Below are positions 6,298 to 12,484 of a DNA stretch of 17,135 nucleotides, piece by piece. Where the stretch lies: the NCBI GenBank assembly GCA_023429545.1, contig JAEYUU010000090.1, forward strand, positions 1 through 17,135, given 5' to 3'. Each line of letters starts with the position of its first letter. Positions within the stretch are counted from its first letter, which is position 1. The stretch is from Verrucomicrobiota bacterium. Lineage in GTDB: Bacteria; Verrucomicrobiota; Verrucomicrobiia; Verrucomicrobiales; Verrucomicrobiaceae. Under the pieces are notes generated by a model. That model saw only the letters and a list, made by a program, of their open reading frames with translations, was not told where the DNA came from and searched no databases. A program made the position numbers and the translations under genes.

Positions 6298-8835
6298 TCA
6301 CTCCTTCGTCAGCGCCTCATCCAGATTCAGCACCAGCAGGCACACGGAGGTCCATGCGGCATGCATCCCCGCATCTAGCGAGGTATCTCTTGGCGATTCT
6401 CCCACCTTGAGCAACTTCTCCGCCGCGGCTTTGTCCTCGCCGTACTGGGTCTTGAGATATTCCGTCCGTTGCAGAAGGATGTCGCGTTCATCGGCCTTCG
6501 CATCGCGTGCCAGCACCAGGCGGTAGGCGAGGTTGAGCCTCGCAGAATCGTCCTTCTCCGCGAGCAGCACACGCTGGGCGAGGGCTCGCGCGGCCTCCAC
6601 ATAGGTGATATCATTGAGCGTGATGAGCGCATGCAGCGGCGTGTTCGTGCGGCTCACGTTCACGGAGCAATACTGGCGCGCAGGATTGTCGAAAAGCATG
6701 GTCGGTCCCACGATGCGGCGCCAGAAGGTGTAGAGCGTGCGGCGGTGCAGAGCCTCGCCTGTGTCCGGCTTGTACGTGATCTTACCGAAGGTCGCTTCCT
6801 CCCAGATGCCCTCGGGCTGATAGGTCTTCACCGGCGGCCCGCCGAGTTTTTCCTTGAGCAGGCCGGAAGAGAAGAGCGCGGCATCACGAATCATCCATGA
6901 AGGCAGGCGGTAGCGGGGCGCGCGCGCCAACAGGCGGTTCTGCGGATCGCGCTCCAGCAGAGCCGGGGATACTTTCGAAGACTGCCGGTAGGTCGCGCTC
7001 ATGACCATGAGCTTGTGGAGCGCCTTCACATCCCAGCCGCTCTCCATGAAGTGCACTGCGAGCCAGTCCAGCAGTGACTGGTGCAGCGGTTTTTCACCCT
7101 GCACGCCGAAATCCTCTGCCGTCTTTACCAACCCGATGCCAAACAGCGCCTGCCAGAAGCGGTTCACCGTGACACGCGCAGTGAGCGGATTGTCCCGCGC
7201 CACCAGCCACTGCGCCAATCCCAGGCGGTTGCGTGGCGCTCCGGCTGGCATGGATGGCAGTGCCGCAGGTGTTGCGGCAGTGACCTTTGTTTCCGTGGGC
7301 TTATCGTAAAGACCCTTGGAGAGAATGAACGTCTCCCGCGGCTTCGCGATTGTATCCATCACCATCACCCGGACGATACGGTTGCCCACTTCATCACGCC
7401 TCTTTACCGCGCCACGCAGCGGCTTCAAGACAGCCACGTAGTCGGCTTCATCCTTCAGGTCGGTCAGGATGCGATCGATGAGGCCGGTGGATCTCCGCGC
7501 GGGGGCCTCCGCAAGGGAACTCGTGACATTGCTCGAAAGCGACTTTGCCGCAGGTGATTCCGAGGCAGGTCTGCCTTTGGCGCGAGGGAAGCGCGTCTCC
7601 TCGTACTTCTCCACGGCAGCAGCAGCCTCCTTCACCAGCTTTTCCCGTTTCGCGAGCTCTTCCAATTCACCAGTCCCAGCGACATCCAGCACCGGAGGCA
7701 CACCGCCGGTGCGGCCTCCGCCTCCGCGCCCTTCTTCGGAGGTCTGGTTGAAGAGGTCGTACAGCCCATAGTAGTCGCGCATCGTCAGCGCGTCGAACTT
7801 GTGGTCATGGCATTTGGTGCATGCCATGGTAAGTCCCAGCCAGACCGTGCTGGTGGTCTCCACGCGGTCGAAGACATTCTCCACCCGTGTCTCCTCAGGG
7901 ATGCGACCGCCCTCACCGTTGAACATGTGGTTGCGGTTGAATCCGGTGGCCAGCCTCTGCTCCAGGGAGGCGCCAGGCAGGAGATCGCCCGCAATCTGCC
8001 AGACCGTGAACTGGTCGTACGGCATGTTGTCATTGATGGCTTGCACCACCCAGTCGCGCCAGGGCCACATGGTGCGGGTGGGGTCGCCCTGGTATCCATT
8101 GGTATCCGCATAGCGCGCGGCATCCAACCAGTCCCAGCTCCATCGCTCGCCATAGCGTGGGGACTGCAGCAAACGGTCCACCACCTTTTCATAGGCGTGC
8201 GGAGAAGCGTCCTTGAGAAAAGCCTCCACCTCCGCCGGCGTGGGCGGCACACCGGTGAGATCGAGGGTCACTCGGCGGATGAGCGTTTCTTTGGAAGCCT
8301 CCGGACTTGGCTGCAGCTTCTCCTGCTGAAGCTTCGCTCGCACAAAGGCGTCAATGGGATTGTCTGCGTTTGATTTGGAATTCGAAGTCTCAGATTTCAA
8401 ACCAGCCAGGTCCGGCACTGAGGGCTTCTCCACCCGTTCAAATGCCCAGTGTTTTCCCCACACCGCGCCTTCATCGATCCACCGCTTCAGCGTCTCCTTC
8501 TGCTTCGCCGTGAGCTTACGATTGCTCTTGGGCGTGGGCATGACCTCATCCGGGTCGTGGCTGAGGATGCGCTTGATGATCTCGCTGTCCGCGCTTTTCC
8601 CGGCGAGCACGGCAGTCACGCCATCCTTCGTTTCCTTCGCTGCCTTCTCTTCATCCAGCCGCAGGCCACCCTTGCGTTCGGCCTTGTCCGGTCCGTGGCA
8701 GTGGTAGCAGTTCTCACTGAGGATGGGCTGGATATCGCGATTGAAGTCCAGCTTCTCCGCGCCCGGCGCAAAGCCACCCAGTCCCACGAGGATGAATCCC
8801 GTGAGCGTGAGACGTTTTGCAGGCAACAACAGCAC
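6298..8835 (-). CDS. PSD1/DUF1549-DUF1553 protein with cytochrome c-like domain
   Basis: Up to 845 residues with an N-terminal signal (LTLTGFILVGLGGFAPGAE). Domain order: a planctomycete-type cytochrome c region, FNRDIQPILSENCYHCHGPD, with heme-binding motif CYHCH and the following ERKGGLRLD strand; a DUF1549 region (LIRRVTLDLTGVPPTPAEVEAFL) ending in a second CxxCH in CTKCHDHKFDALTMRDYYGLYDLF; and a DUF1553 region (NRLGLAQWLVARDNPLTARVTVNRFWQALFGIGLV, then DWLAVHFMESGWDVKALHKLMVMS). The function of this very common family is unestablished; the heme motifs suggest periplasmic electron transfer. It is followed directly by DUF1501, its usual partner. Start codon is uncertain: no ATG exists in frame. 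GTG 8835 opens the frame, but the GGGGAG at 8840-8835 overlaps it, so TTG 8829 or 8826 (spacing 5 or 8) fits better. An AT-rich in-frame insert lies near residues 145-157, and a Ser/Ala-rich stretch of about 40 residues precedes GLIDRILTDLKDE. Confidence 0.93.
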   Translation of the reverse strand: MLLLPAKRLTLTGFILVGLGGFAPGAEKLDFNRDIQPILSENCYHCHGPDKAERKGGLRLDEEKAAKETKDGVTAVLAGKSADSEIIKRILSHDPDEVMPTPKSNRKLTAKQKETLKRWIDEGAVWGKHWAFERVEKPSVPDLAGLKSETSNSKSNADNPIDAFVRAKLQQEKLQPSPEASKETLIRRVTLDLTGVPPTPAEVEAFLKDASPHAYEKVVDRLLQSPRYGERWSWDWLDAARYADTNGYQGDPTRTMWPWRDWVVQAINDNMPYDQFTVWQIAGDLLPGASLEQRLATGFNRNHMFNGEGGRIPEETRVENVFDRVETTSTVWLGLTMACTKCHDHKFDALTMRDYYGLYDLFNQTSEEGRGGGGRTGGVPPVLDVAGTGELEELAKREKLVKEAAAAVEKYEETRFPRAKGRPASESPAAKSLSSNVTSSLAEAPARRSTGLIDRILTDLKDEADYVAVLKPLRGAVKRRDEVGNRIVRVMVMDTIAKPRETFILSKGLYDKPTETKVTAATPAALPSMPAGAPRNRLGLAQWLVARDNPLTARVTVNRFWQALFGIGLVKTAEDFGVQGEKPLHQSLLDWLAVHFMESGWDVKALHKLMVMSATYRQSSKVSPALLERDPQNRLLARAPRYRLPSWMIRDAALFSSGLLKEKLGGPPVKTYQPEGIWEEATFGKITYKPDTGEALHRRTLYTFWRRIVGPTMLFDNPARQYCSVNVSRTNTPLHALITLNDITYVEAARALAQRVLLAEKDDSARLNLAYRLVLARDAKADERDILLQRTEYLKTQYGEDKAAAEKLLKVGESPRDTSLDAGMHAAWTSVCLLVLNLDEALTKE
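6301..6306 (-). promoter_or_regulatory. Shine-Dalgarno of the DUF1501 gene
   Basis: AAGGAG on the minus strand sits inside the last codons of the PSD1 gene, immediately before its TGA stop and 7 bases from the ATG at 6293. It decides between that ATG and the TTG at 6296, and suggests translational coupling of the two genes. It is one of the few clear ribosome binding sites in the window. Confidence 0.65.
8368..8402. repeat. AT-rich palindromic segment inside the PSD1 coding region
   Basis: A 35-base stretch, AT-rich against GC-rich surroundings, is bounded by the inverted arms GTTTGA and TCAAAC and holds GGAATTCGAAG near its middle. On the minus strand it encodes LKSETSNSKSN; in another frame on the plus strand it reads NSKSQISNQ. 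Its composition recalls the AT-rich short repeats (reading like ISNFKFQISN or NSKFEIRNSK) scattered in planctomycete and verrucomicrobial genomes. It sits in the linker between the cytochrome-like region and NPIDAFVRAKL, a place that tolerates insertion. The link to that repeat class is from memory, not a search. Confidence 0.4.
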
Positions 8836-8875
8836 TCCCCATCATACGCAGCCGCGCGGGGCTTCTACATGGGGA

Positions 8876-8891
8876 ATGCTCTCATGAGCAT
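8876..8891. other. Short hairpin after the ferritin gene
   Basis: A perfect 6-bp stem, ATGCTC and GAGCAT, with a four-base loop lies 4 bases beyond the ferritin stop codon, in the 59-base gap before the PSD1 gene. It could stabilise the ferritin mRNA 3' end. It has no T tract, so it is weak as an intrinsic terminator and PSD1 transcripts could in part come from read-through. Confidence 0.3.
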
Positions 8892-8894
8892 GGA

Positions 8895-9422
8895 TCATTT
8901 GTCACCCGCGGCGGTGGCGGCGGTCGTCGTTGCCCTGCGTCCCGCTTCGTCATCGAGGCGCAGCAGGCCGGCGGGATCATCACCCACGAGTTCCAGGCGT
9001 TCGATCATGAGCAGCACGGTGCTTTCCTCCTCCACCTGCTCCTGAAGGAACCAGGCAAGGAACTGCAGCGTGGCGAAGTCCTTCTCCTTTTGCGCGAGTT
9101 CGTAGAGGTCATTGATTTGCGCGGTGACGAGCTGCTCGTTGGCGTACGAGGTCTTGAAGGCGTCCAGCGGGTGCGCGCCGTAGGTGGTCTTGGGGGCGTC
9201 GAGCGTGGTAAGCTCCACCCGGCCATTGCGATCCGAGAGGAAATCATAGAGCTTCATGGCATGACCGTACTCTTCACTGGACTGAAAGCGCATCCACTTG
9301 GCAAAGCCCCGGTACGGGGTGTTTTCGAAGTGGACGGCCATGCCCAGATAGTTGTAGTGCGCCTGAAGTTCGTTCTTGATCTGGGTGTTGATGGCGGCTT
9401 GGACTGATATTGGGATGGGCAT
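8895..9422 (-). CDS. ftnA: Ferritin (bacterial FtnA type, non-heme)
   Basis: 175 residues, close to the usual 165-170 plus a short Ala/Thr-rich tail (RRATTTAATAAGDK). Ferritin oxidises Fe(II) at a di-iron centre and stores Fe(III) in a 24-subunit cytoplasmic shell. The ferroxidase ligands are all visible: Glu18 in IKNELQAHYNYLGM, Glu51 and His54 in SSEEYGH, Glu96 in SYANEQL, Gln129 and Glu132 in FLQEQVEEES. They match E. coli FtnA Glu17, Glu50, His53, Glu94, Gln127 and Glu130 with a constant small offset. The first-helix Tyr (HYNYLGM) is also present. ATG at 9422 has no Shine-Dalgarno; the leader must be very short if the proposed promoter is right. It is divergent from the unknown gene at 9477 across 54 bases holding a Fur/PerR-type palindrome, so control by iron or peroxide is likely. 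Confidence 0.95.
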   Translation of the reverse strand: MPIPISVQAAINTQIKNELQAHYNYLGMAVHFENTPYRGFAKWMRFQSSEEYGHAMKLYDFLSDRNGRVELTTLDAPKTTYGAHPLDAFKTSYANEQLVTAQINDLYELAQKEKDFATLQFLAWFLQEQVEEESTVLLMIERLELVGDDPAGLLRLDDEAGRRATTTAATAAGDK

Positions 9423-9427
9423 AGCAG

Positions 9428-9456
9428 TTTAGAATTAGATTTAGAATGATTCTAAA
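9428..9456. promoter_or_regulatory. Fur/PerR-type operator with an extra half-site in the ferritin divergent promoter region
   Basis: Bases 9440-9456 read TTTAGAATGATTCTAAA, a perfect palindrome with 8-base arms around one central base. The core TTAGAAT-n-ATTCTAA has the 7-1-7 layout of Fur-family sites and differs from the Bacillus PerR box TTATAATnATTATAA at one base per arm. A third copy of the half-site, TTTAGAAT, lies at 9428-9435, exactly 12 bases from the next direct copy. On the minus strand TCTAAT at 9439-9434 matches the -10 consensus in 5 of 6 bases, and the palindrome fills exactly the 17 bases upstream of it, so a bound repressor would block the ferritin promoter; the matching -35 is poor. 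TAGAAT -10-like sequences also point toward the divergent gene. The regulator is not in the window. Confidence 0.7.
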
Positions 9457-9476
9457 GTAAGTGCCTCTCATGCAGA

Positions 9477-10367
9477 ATGCCAGCAGAAATCACAGATTCT
9501 CTTGCTCTCCCTTGCCTCTCGCTGTCGTCCACAGAATGGCGCCAGCGAGAGGCTGTCCACCGGGCCCGCGTGGCGGAGCATGCCGAGGCCTTCGTACAAC
9601 GTCGCTCTGCTGGCGAGAAGCATCCGGTATGGGACTTTCTCTTTACGTACTACAGCTTCTCACCGGGAAAGCTCATGACGTGGTGCCCCGGGCTTGCTGA
9701 GGCGGAGGATTCTCAAATGAATCCAGGGCTCGACGGCGATGGCGAACAGAGGACTTGGGAATGGCCCGTCCTTCCTGAGCGCGTACGCCGTGAAGCCGCG
9801 TGGGTGGCGCGGCTCTGCGCGAACATCGTCGCACGTCCGGCGCGTTTTGCCTGCCACGGTCTCCACGAGTGGGCCATGGTGTACAAGCAAAGCGCTGAGC
9901 AGGTACGGCACAATGGGTATGAACTGCGCATGACGCCTGAGGAACTCGCGGCCTTCGTGGAGAGCCAGAGCATCTGCTGCACGCATTACGATGCCTTCCG
10001 TTTCTACACGCCGGAGGCCCGCCCGTTGAACACCTTCGACCCGCGCTTCGAGACGCGGCTGGAAATGGAGCAGGGCGGCTGTCTTCATGCGAACATGGAC
10101 CTTTACAAATGGGCCTACAAGCTGTGGCCCTGGATCGGCAGCGACCTCGTGGCGGATGCTTTCGAAGTCGCCCTGTTTGGCCGGGCCATGGACATGCGCG
10201 CCAGTCCTTATGATTTGAAAGCTCTCGGATTCCCACCCATCCACATTGAGACAGAGGTGGGCAGGGCAGAATACCGCCGCTGTCAGCAGGAACTGGCGGA
10301 GAGGGCGGAGCCGGTCAGGAAGAAGCTGGAAAGCGCGGCAGCAGCATTGTCCAGATTGCCCGGCTGA
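9477..10367 (+). CDS. Conserved protein of unknown function (sometimes auto-labelled 3-methyladenine DNA glycosylase)
   Basis: 296 residues, soluble, no signal peptide, rich in aromatic residues. Landmarks: GEKHPVWDFLFTYYSFSPGKLMTWCPGL near the N terminus; CHGLHEWAMVYK in the middle; CCTHYDAFRFYTPEARPLNTF; EQGGCLHANMDLYKWAYKLWPWIGSDLVADAF; and MDMRASPYDLKALGFPPIHIETEVGRAEY near the C terminus. I recognise these as a conserved family seen also in Actinobacteria, where automatic annotation has used the name 3-methyladenine DNA glycosylase; I see no HhH-GPD or AAG motif that would justify it. The conserved Cys, His, Asp and Glu residues suggest an enzyme, possibly metal-dependent (inference). 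It is divergent from ferritin and may share the Fur/PerR-type operator. ATG at 9477 lacks a Shine-Dalgarno; the conserved part starts some 15-20 residues in, so a later start is possible. Confidence 0.75.
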   Translation: MPAEITDSLALPCLSLSSTEWRQREAVHRARVAEHAEAFVQRRSAGEKHPVWDFLFTYYSFSPGKLMTWCPGLAEAEDSQMNPGLDGDGEQRTWEWPVLPERVRREAAWVARLCANIVARPARFACHGLHEWAMVYKQSAEQVRHNGYELRMTPEELAAFVESQSICCTHYDAFRFYTPEARPLNTFDPRFETRLEMEQGGCLHANMDLYKWAYKLWPWIGSDLVADAFEVALFGRAMDMRASPYDLKALGFPPIHIETEVGRAEYRRCQQELAERAEPVRKKLESAAAALSRLPG

Positions 10368-10403
10368 TGGCCCTCACATGAGATAGCTCTGATCTGCCGT
10401 TTT

Positions 10404-10739
10404 TCAGCCGACCTTGCCGCCCAGCGAGAGAATGCGCGCCTTGCCCTTGGCGTCCTCCGCCTCGGCGATCTGGCCGTTCTTCACGTACATCTGAGAGAGT
10501 GCGGTCCAGGCCAGCAGGTCATTGGGATTGATGGTGGTGGCCATCATCCCCGCGCCAATGGCCTCTTTGATGCTCCCGGATTTCATCAACGCCATGCCCA
10601 GAGCATGCCAGCCATCGAAGAACTGCGGATCGATCTCCACACTGCGGCGATACAATTTCACCGCCTCTTCCATGTCACCCACAGCCACGAGGCCACTGGC
10701 CTCGTCATAGAGCGCATCACGTTCGCTTGATTCGCTCAT
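10404..10739 (-). CDS. Small TPR protein
   Basis: 111 residues made almost entirely of three tetratricopeptide repeats: about 5-38 (ALYDEASGLVAVGDMEEAVKLYRRSVEIDP), 39-72 (DGWHALGMALMKSGSIKEAIGAGMMATTINP) and 73-106 (LLAWTALSQMYVKNGQIAEAEDAKGKARIL). There is no signal peptide, so it should be a cytoplasmic protein-protein adaptor; the partner is unknown. It lies on the same strand as the PpiD-like gene, but a strong intrinsic terminator ends only 22 bases before its ATG. It therefore depends on read-through or on a promoter hidden upstream of or within the terminator. No Shine-Dalgarno is visible. It is convergent with the unknown gene at 9477, with 36 bases between them. Confidence 0.85.
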   Translation of the reverse strand: MSESSERDALYDEASGLVAVGDMEEAVKLYRRSVEIDPQFFDGWHALGMALMKSGSIKEAIGAGMMATTINPNDLLAWTALSQMYVKNGQIAEAEDAKGKARILSLGGKVG

Positions 10740-10761
10740 GGTGTACTGGGGGTGCTGGCTG

Positions 10762-10797
10762 AAAAAAAGAAACCCGCCCTGGTGGGTTAGGGCGGGT
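10762..10797 (-). terminator. Strong intrinsic terminator after the PpiD-like gene
   Basis: On the minus strand a perfect 9-bp GC-rich stem, ACCCGCCCT and AGGGCGGGT, with an 8-base loop is followed at once by TTCTTTTTTT. This is a textbook Rho-independent terminator for the gene ending at 10816. On the plus strand there is no T tract, so it acts in one direction. Confidence 0.92.
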
Positions 10798-10815
10798 CGC
10801 TTGTGATTGATTGGA

Positions 10816-12390
10816 TTACCGCTCGTTGCTCAGCGCCACATTCAGCAGCTTGCCCGAGTCGATACGGGAGTTCTTGTACTGCTCTTCGAACCAGGCGCGG
10901 AAGATGTCCTGCTTGGCCAGTTGGTCGAGCGAGTTGGTGATCATCGTTTTGGACGTGGTGCCCTCCGGGTTCTTGCGCAATTCCTTGGAGATTACAAAGA
11001 GCAGCGACACACCATTTTCGGATTCCAGGATTTCCTTGGCGAAGTTGCCCGGCGCCGTGAACTGGGATTCCTGTGCGATGCGGTAGCCGATGCTCAAATC
11101 CGGGGGCGGATTCGCTGGGGAGAATTCGGCAATCACCTGCGGAGTGACTCCCGCCTCCTTGGCGGCGTCTGCGAAAGTCTTGCCGCCCTTGATGGCGTCT
11201 TCCACCTTCTTGCGCGTGTCGTTGGCGGCTTTGCTCATGGCTTCCGCGGCCTTTTGACTCACGAGCACTTCGCGCACCTTGTCCTTCACGTCCTTCAGTT
11301 CCTGGGGCTTGGGCTCTTCAACGGCGGTCACCTGGAAGAAGGCATATCCCTTGGCTGTCTGCACGGGGTCGCTTACCGGAGCGGTCTTCGGGTCGTTGCG
11401 GAAGATCGCCGCCACGAGATTCTGCTCTTCCTTGAACTCTTCAGGAGGTGCGCTTCTGGCGAAAGCGGCAATCTGCCTCACTTCACCTTTCGCTGCCGTG
11501 GCTTCTGCGGCCAGGTTGACTTTCGGTTCGAGCACCTTCTCGGCAAACTTCTGCACCTTCTCCTGGTATTCGCGCTGCGCCTTCACTGTGCCTTCTGCAT
11601 TCATGGTGGCGGTGTCAGGCTTCGGCAGCAGCACCAGGGTCAAGGCTCGCTTCTCTTCAGTCTTGTAGCCGTCCTTGTTCTCCTCGAAGTATTTCTTCAT
11701 CTCATCCTCACTGACCTCCACCTTCTTTTTGAAGTCTTCGAGAGGGAAGGGGATGGTGGCGGCCTTGATGGTGTTGAAGGCGCTGGCGTAGAAGCGGTCC
11801 ACTATGCCGGGGCCGGAGACCACATTTCCAGCGACGATCTGTTGCAGCCGCTGCAGGCCAATTGAGTCACGGATCACCTCATAGAGCTCATCCTGCGAAA
11901 AGCCGCGGTTGCGGATCCACTGCTCGAACTCCCTGGCAATTTCAGGGTTGTACTGGCCATTCGTGGCGAAGGCGGGCAGCTTCTGAAATGCCGCCTGGAC
12001 CTCAGCGTCAGAGGGGCGGATGCCAAATTTTTCCAACGCATTTCGCAGCACGATAAGATTGATGCCATAGTCGAAGGGGGCGTCCTCATAACCGAGGGCT
12101 CCACCCGTCTTCTGGCTGGCATGCTGGAAGTGCAGGCCCACCACATCCTGGGCGAATGCATTGCTCACGCCGGGAAGGCCGGTTTGTCTGGCGAGTTGGA
12201 AGGAGCGCTGCAGGCGGTTCACTTCCAAAAAGGAGTAGTCCCGGCCCGCCACACGGATGGCGGTGGATTCTGGACTCAGGTCGCCCTTCCCGGCCTGCGT
12301 GTTTCCACCCCAGAAGGTGAAGGCGACGATGATGATCGCGGCGACCGTGATCATGATGGGTTTGGACTGGCGGCGGAGAAATTCGAGCAT
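10816..12390 (-). CDS. PpiD/SurA-like membrane-anchored periplasmic folding factor
   Basis: 524 residues. The N terminus MLEFLRRQSKPIMITVAAIIIVAFTFWG is the single anchor typical of PpiD: a short basic cytoplasmic tail followed by one transmembrane helix. Then comes a SurA/PpiD-type chaperone region: GRDYSFLEVNRLQRSF, RPSDAEVQAAFQKLPAFATNGQYNPEIAREFEQW, GFSQDELYEVIRDSIGLQRLQQIVAG, and VSEDEMKKYFEENKDGYKTEEKRAL, which track the order of the same segments in E. coli PpiD. A parvulin-like portion is suggested by SDPVQTAKGYAFFQVTAVEEPKP but is degenerate, so prolyl isomerase activity is doubtful and a holdase/chaperone role is more likely. PpiD-type proteins assist newly exported proteins at the Sec translocon. 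It lies 94 bases after the coiled-coil/TPR gene and is probably co-transcribed with it. No Shine-Dalgarno; the leader even contains CCTCCTT, the complement of one. Confidence 0.85.
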   Translation of the reverse strand: MLEFLRRQSKPIMITVAAIIIVAFTFWGGNTQAGKGDLSPESTAIRVAGRDYSFLEVNRLQRSFQLARQTGLPGVSNAFAQDVVGLHFQHASQKTGGALGYEDAPFDYGINLIVLRNALEKFGIRPSDAEVQAAFQKLPAFATNGQYNPEIAREFEQWIRNRGFSQDELYEVIRDSIGLQRLQQIVAGNVVSGPGIVDRFYASAFNTIKAATIPFPLEDFKKKVEVSEDEMKKYFEENKDGYKTEEKRALTLVLLPKPDTATMNAEGTVKAQREYQEKVQKFAEKVLEPKVNLAAEATAAKGEVRQIAAFARSAPPEEFKEEQNLVAAIFRNDPKTAPVSDPVQTAKGYAFFQVTAVEEPKPQELKDVKDKVREVLVSQKAAEAMSKAANDTRKKVEDAIKGGKTFADAAKEAGVTPQVIAEFSPANPPPDLSIGYRIAQESQFTAPGNFAKEILESENGVSLLFVISKELRKNPEGTTSKTMITNSLDQLAKQDIFRAWFEEQYKNSRIDSGKLLNVALSNER

Positions 12391-12410
12391 GGTCGTGGAA
12401 GGAGGAAACG

Positions 12411-12434
12411 AGGGCGGCGAAGAAATGCCGCCCT
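12411..12434. other. GC-rich hairpin in the spacer before the PpiD-like gene
   Basis: A perfect 8-bp stem, AGGGCGGC and GCCGCCCT, with an 8-base loop lies 20 bases upstream of the PpiD-like start codon. Without a T tract downstream on the minus strand it does not look like a full terminator. It could attenuate, process or stabilise the shared transcript, or modulate initiation at the gene behind it. Confidence 0.4.
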
Positions 12435-12484
12435 GCGGTGGGGGTCAATCGTTTTTTGCAGGATCCTCGGGGGGCTCCCTGGGG

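Noticed and set aside
8876..8891. Hairpin as a ferritin terminator
   Set aside because: Stem of only 6 bp, mostly AT/GC mixed, with no T tract; kept as a hairpin only.
9477..10367. Calling the conserved protein a 3-methyladenine DNA glycosylase
   Set aside because: No helix-hairpin-helix/GPD or AAG catalytic motif is visible; the label appears to be an inherited automatic annotation.
10807..11865. 352-codon plus-strand open frame
   Set aside because: Antisense shadow of the PpiD-like gene; low-complexity Leu/His/Gly composition and no recognisable domain.
12411..12434. Hairpin as a terminator between the coiled-coil/TPR and PpiD-like genes
   Set aside because: Strong stem, but the minus-strand sequence after it (CGTTTCCTCCTT) is not a T tract, and the real terminator comes after the second gene.
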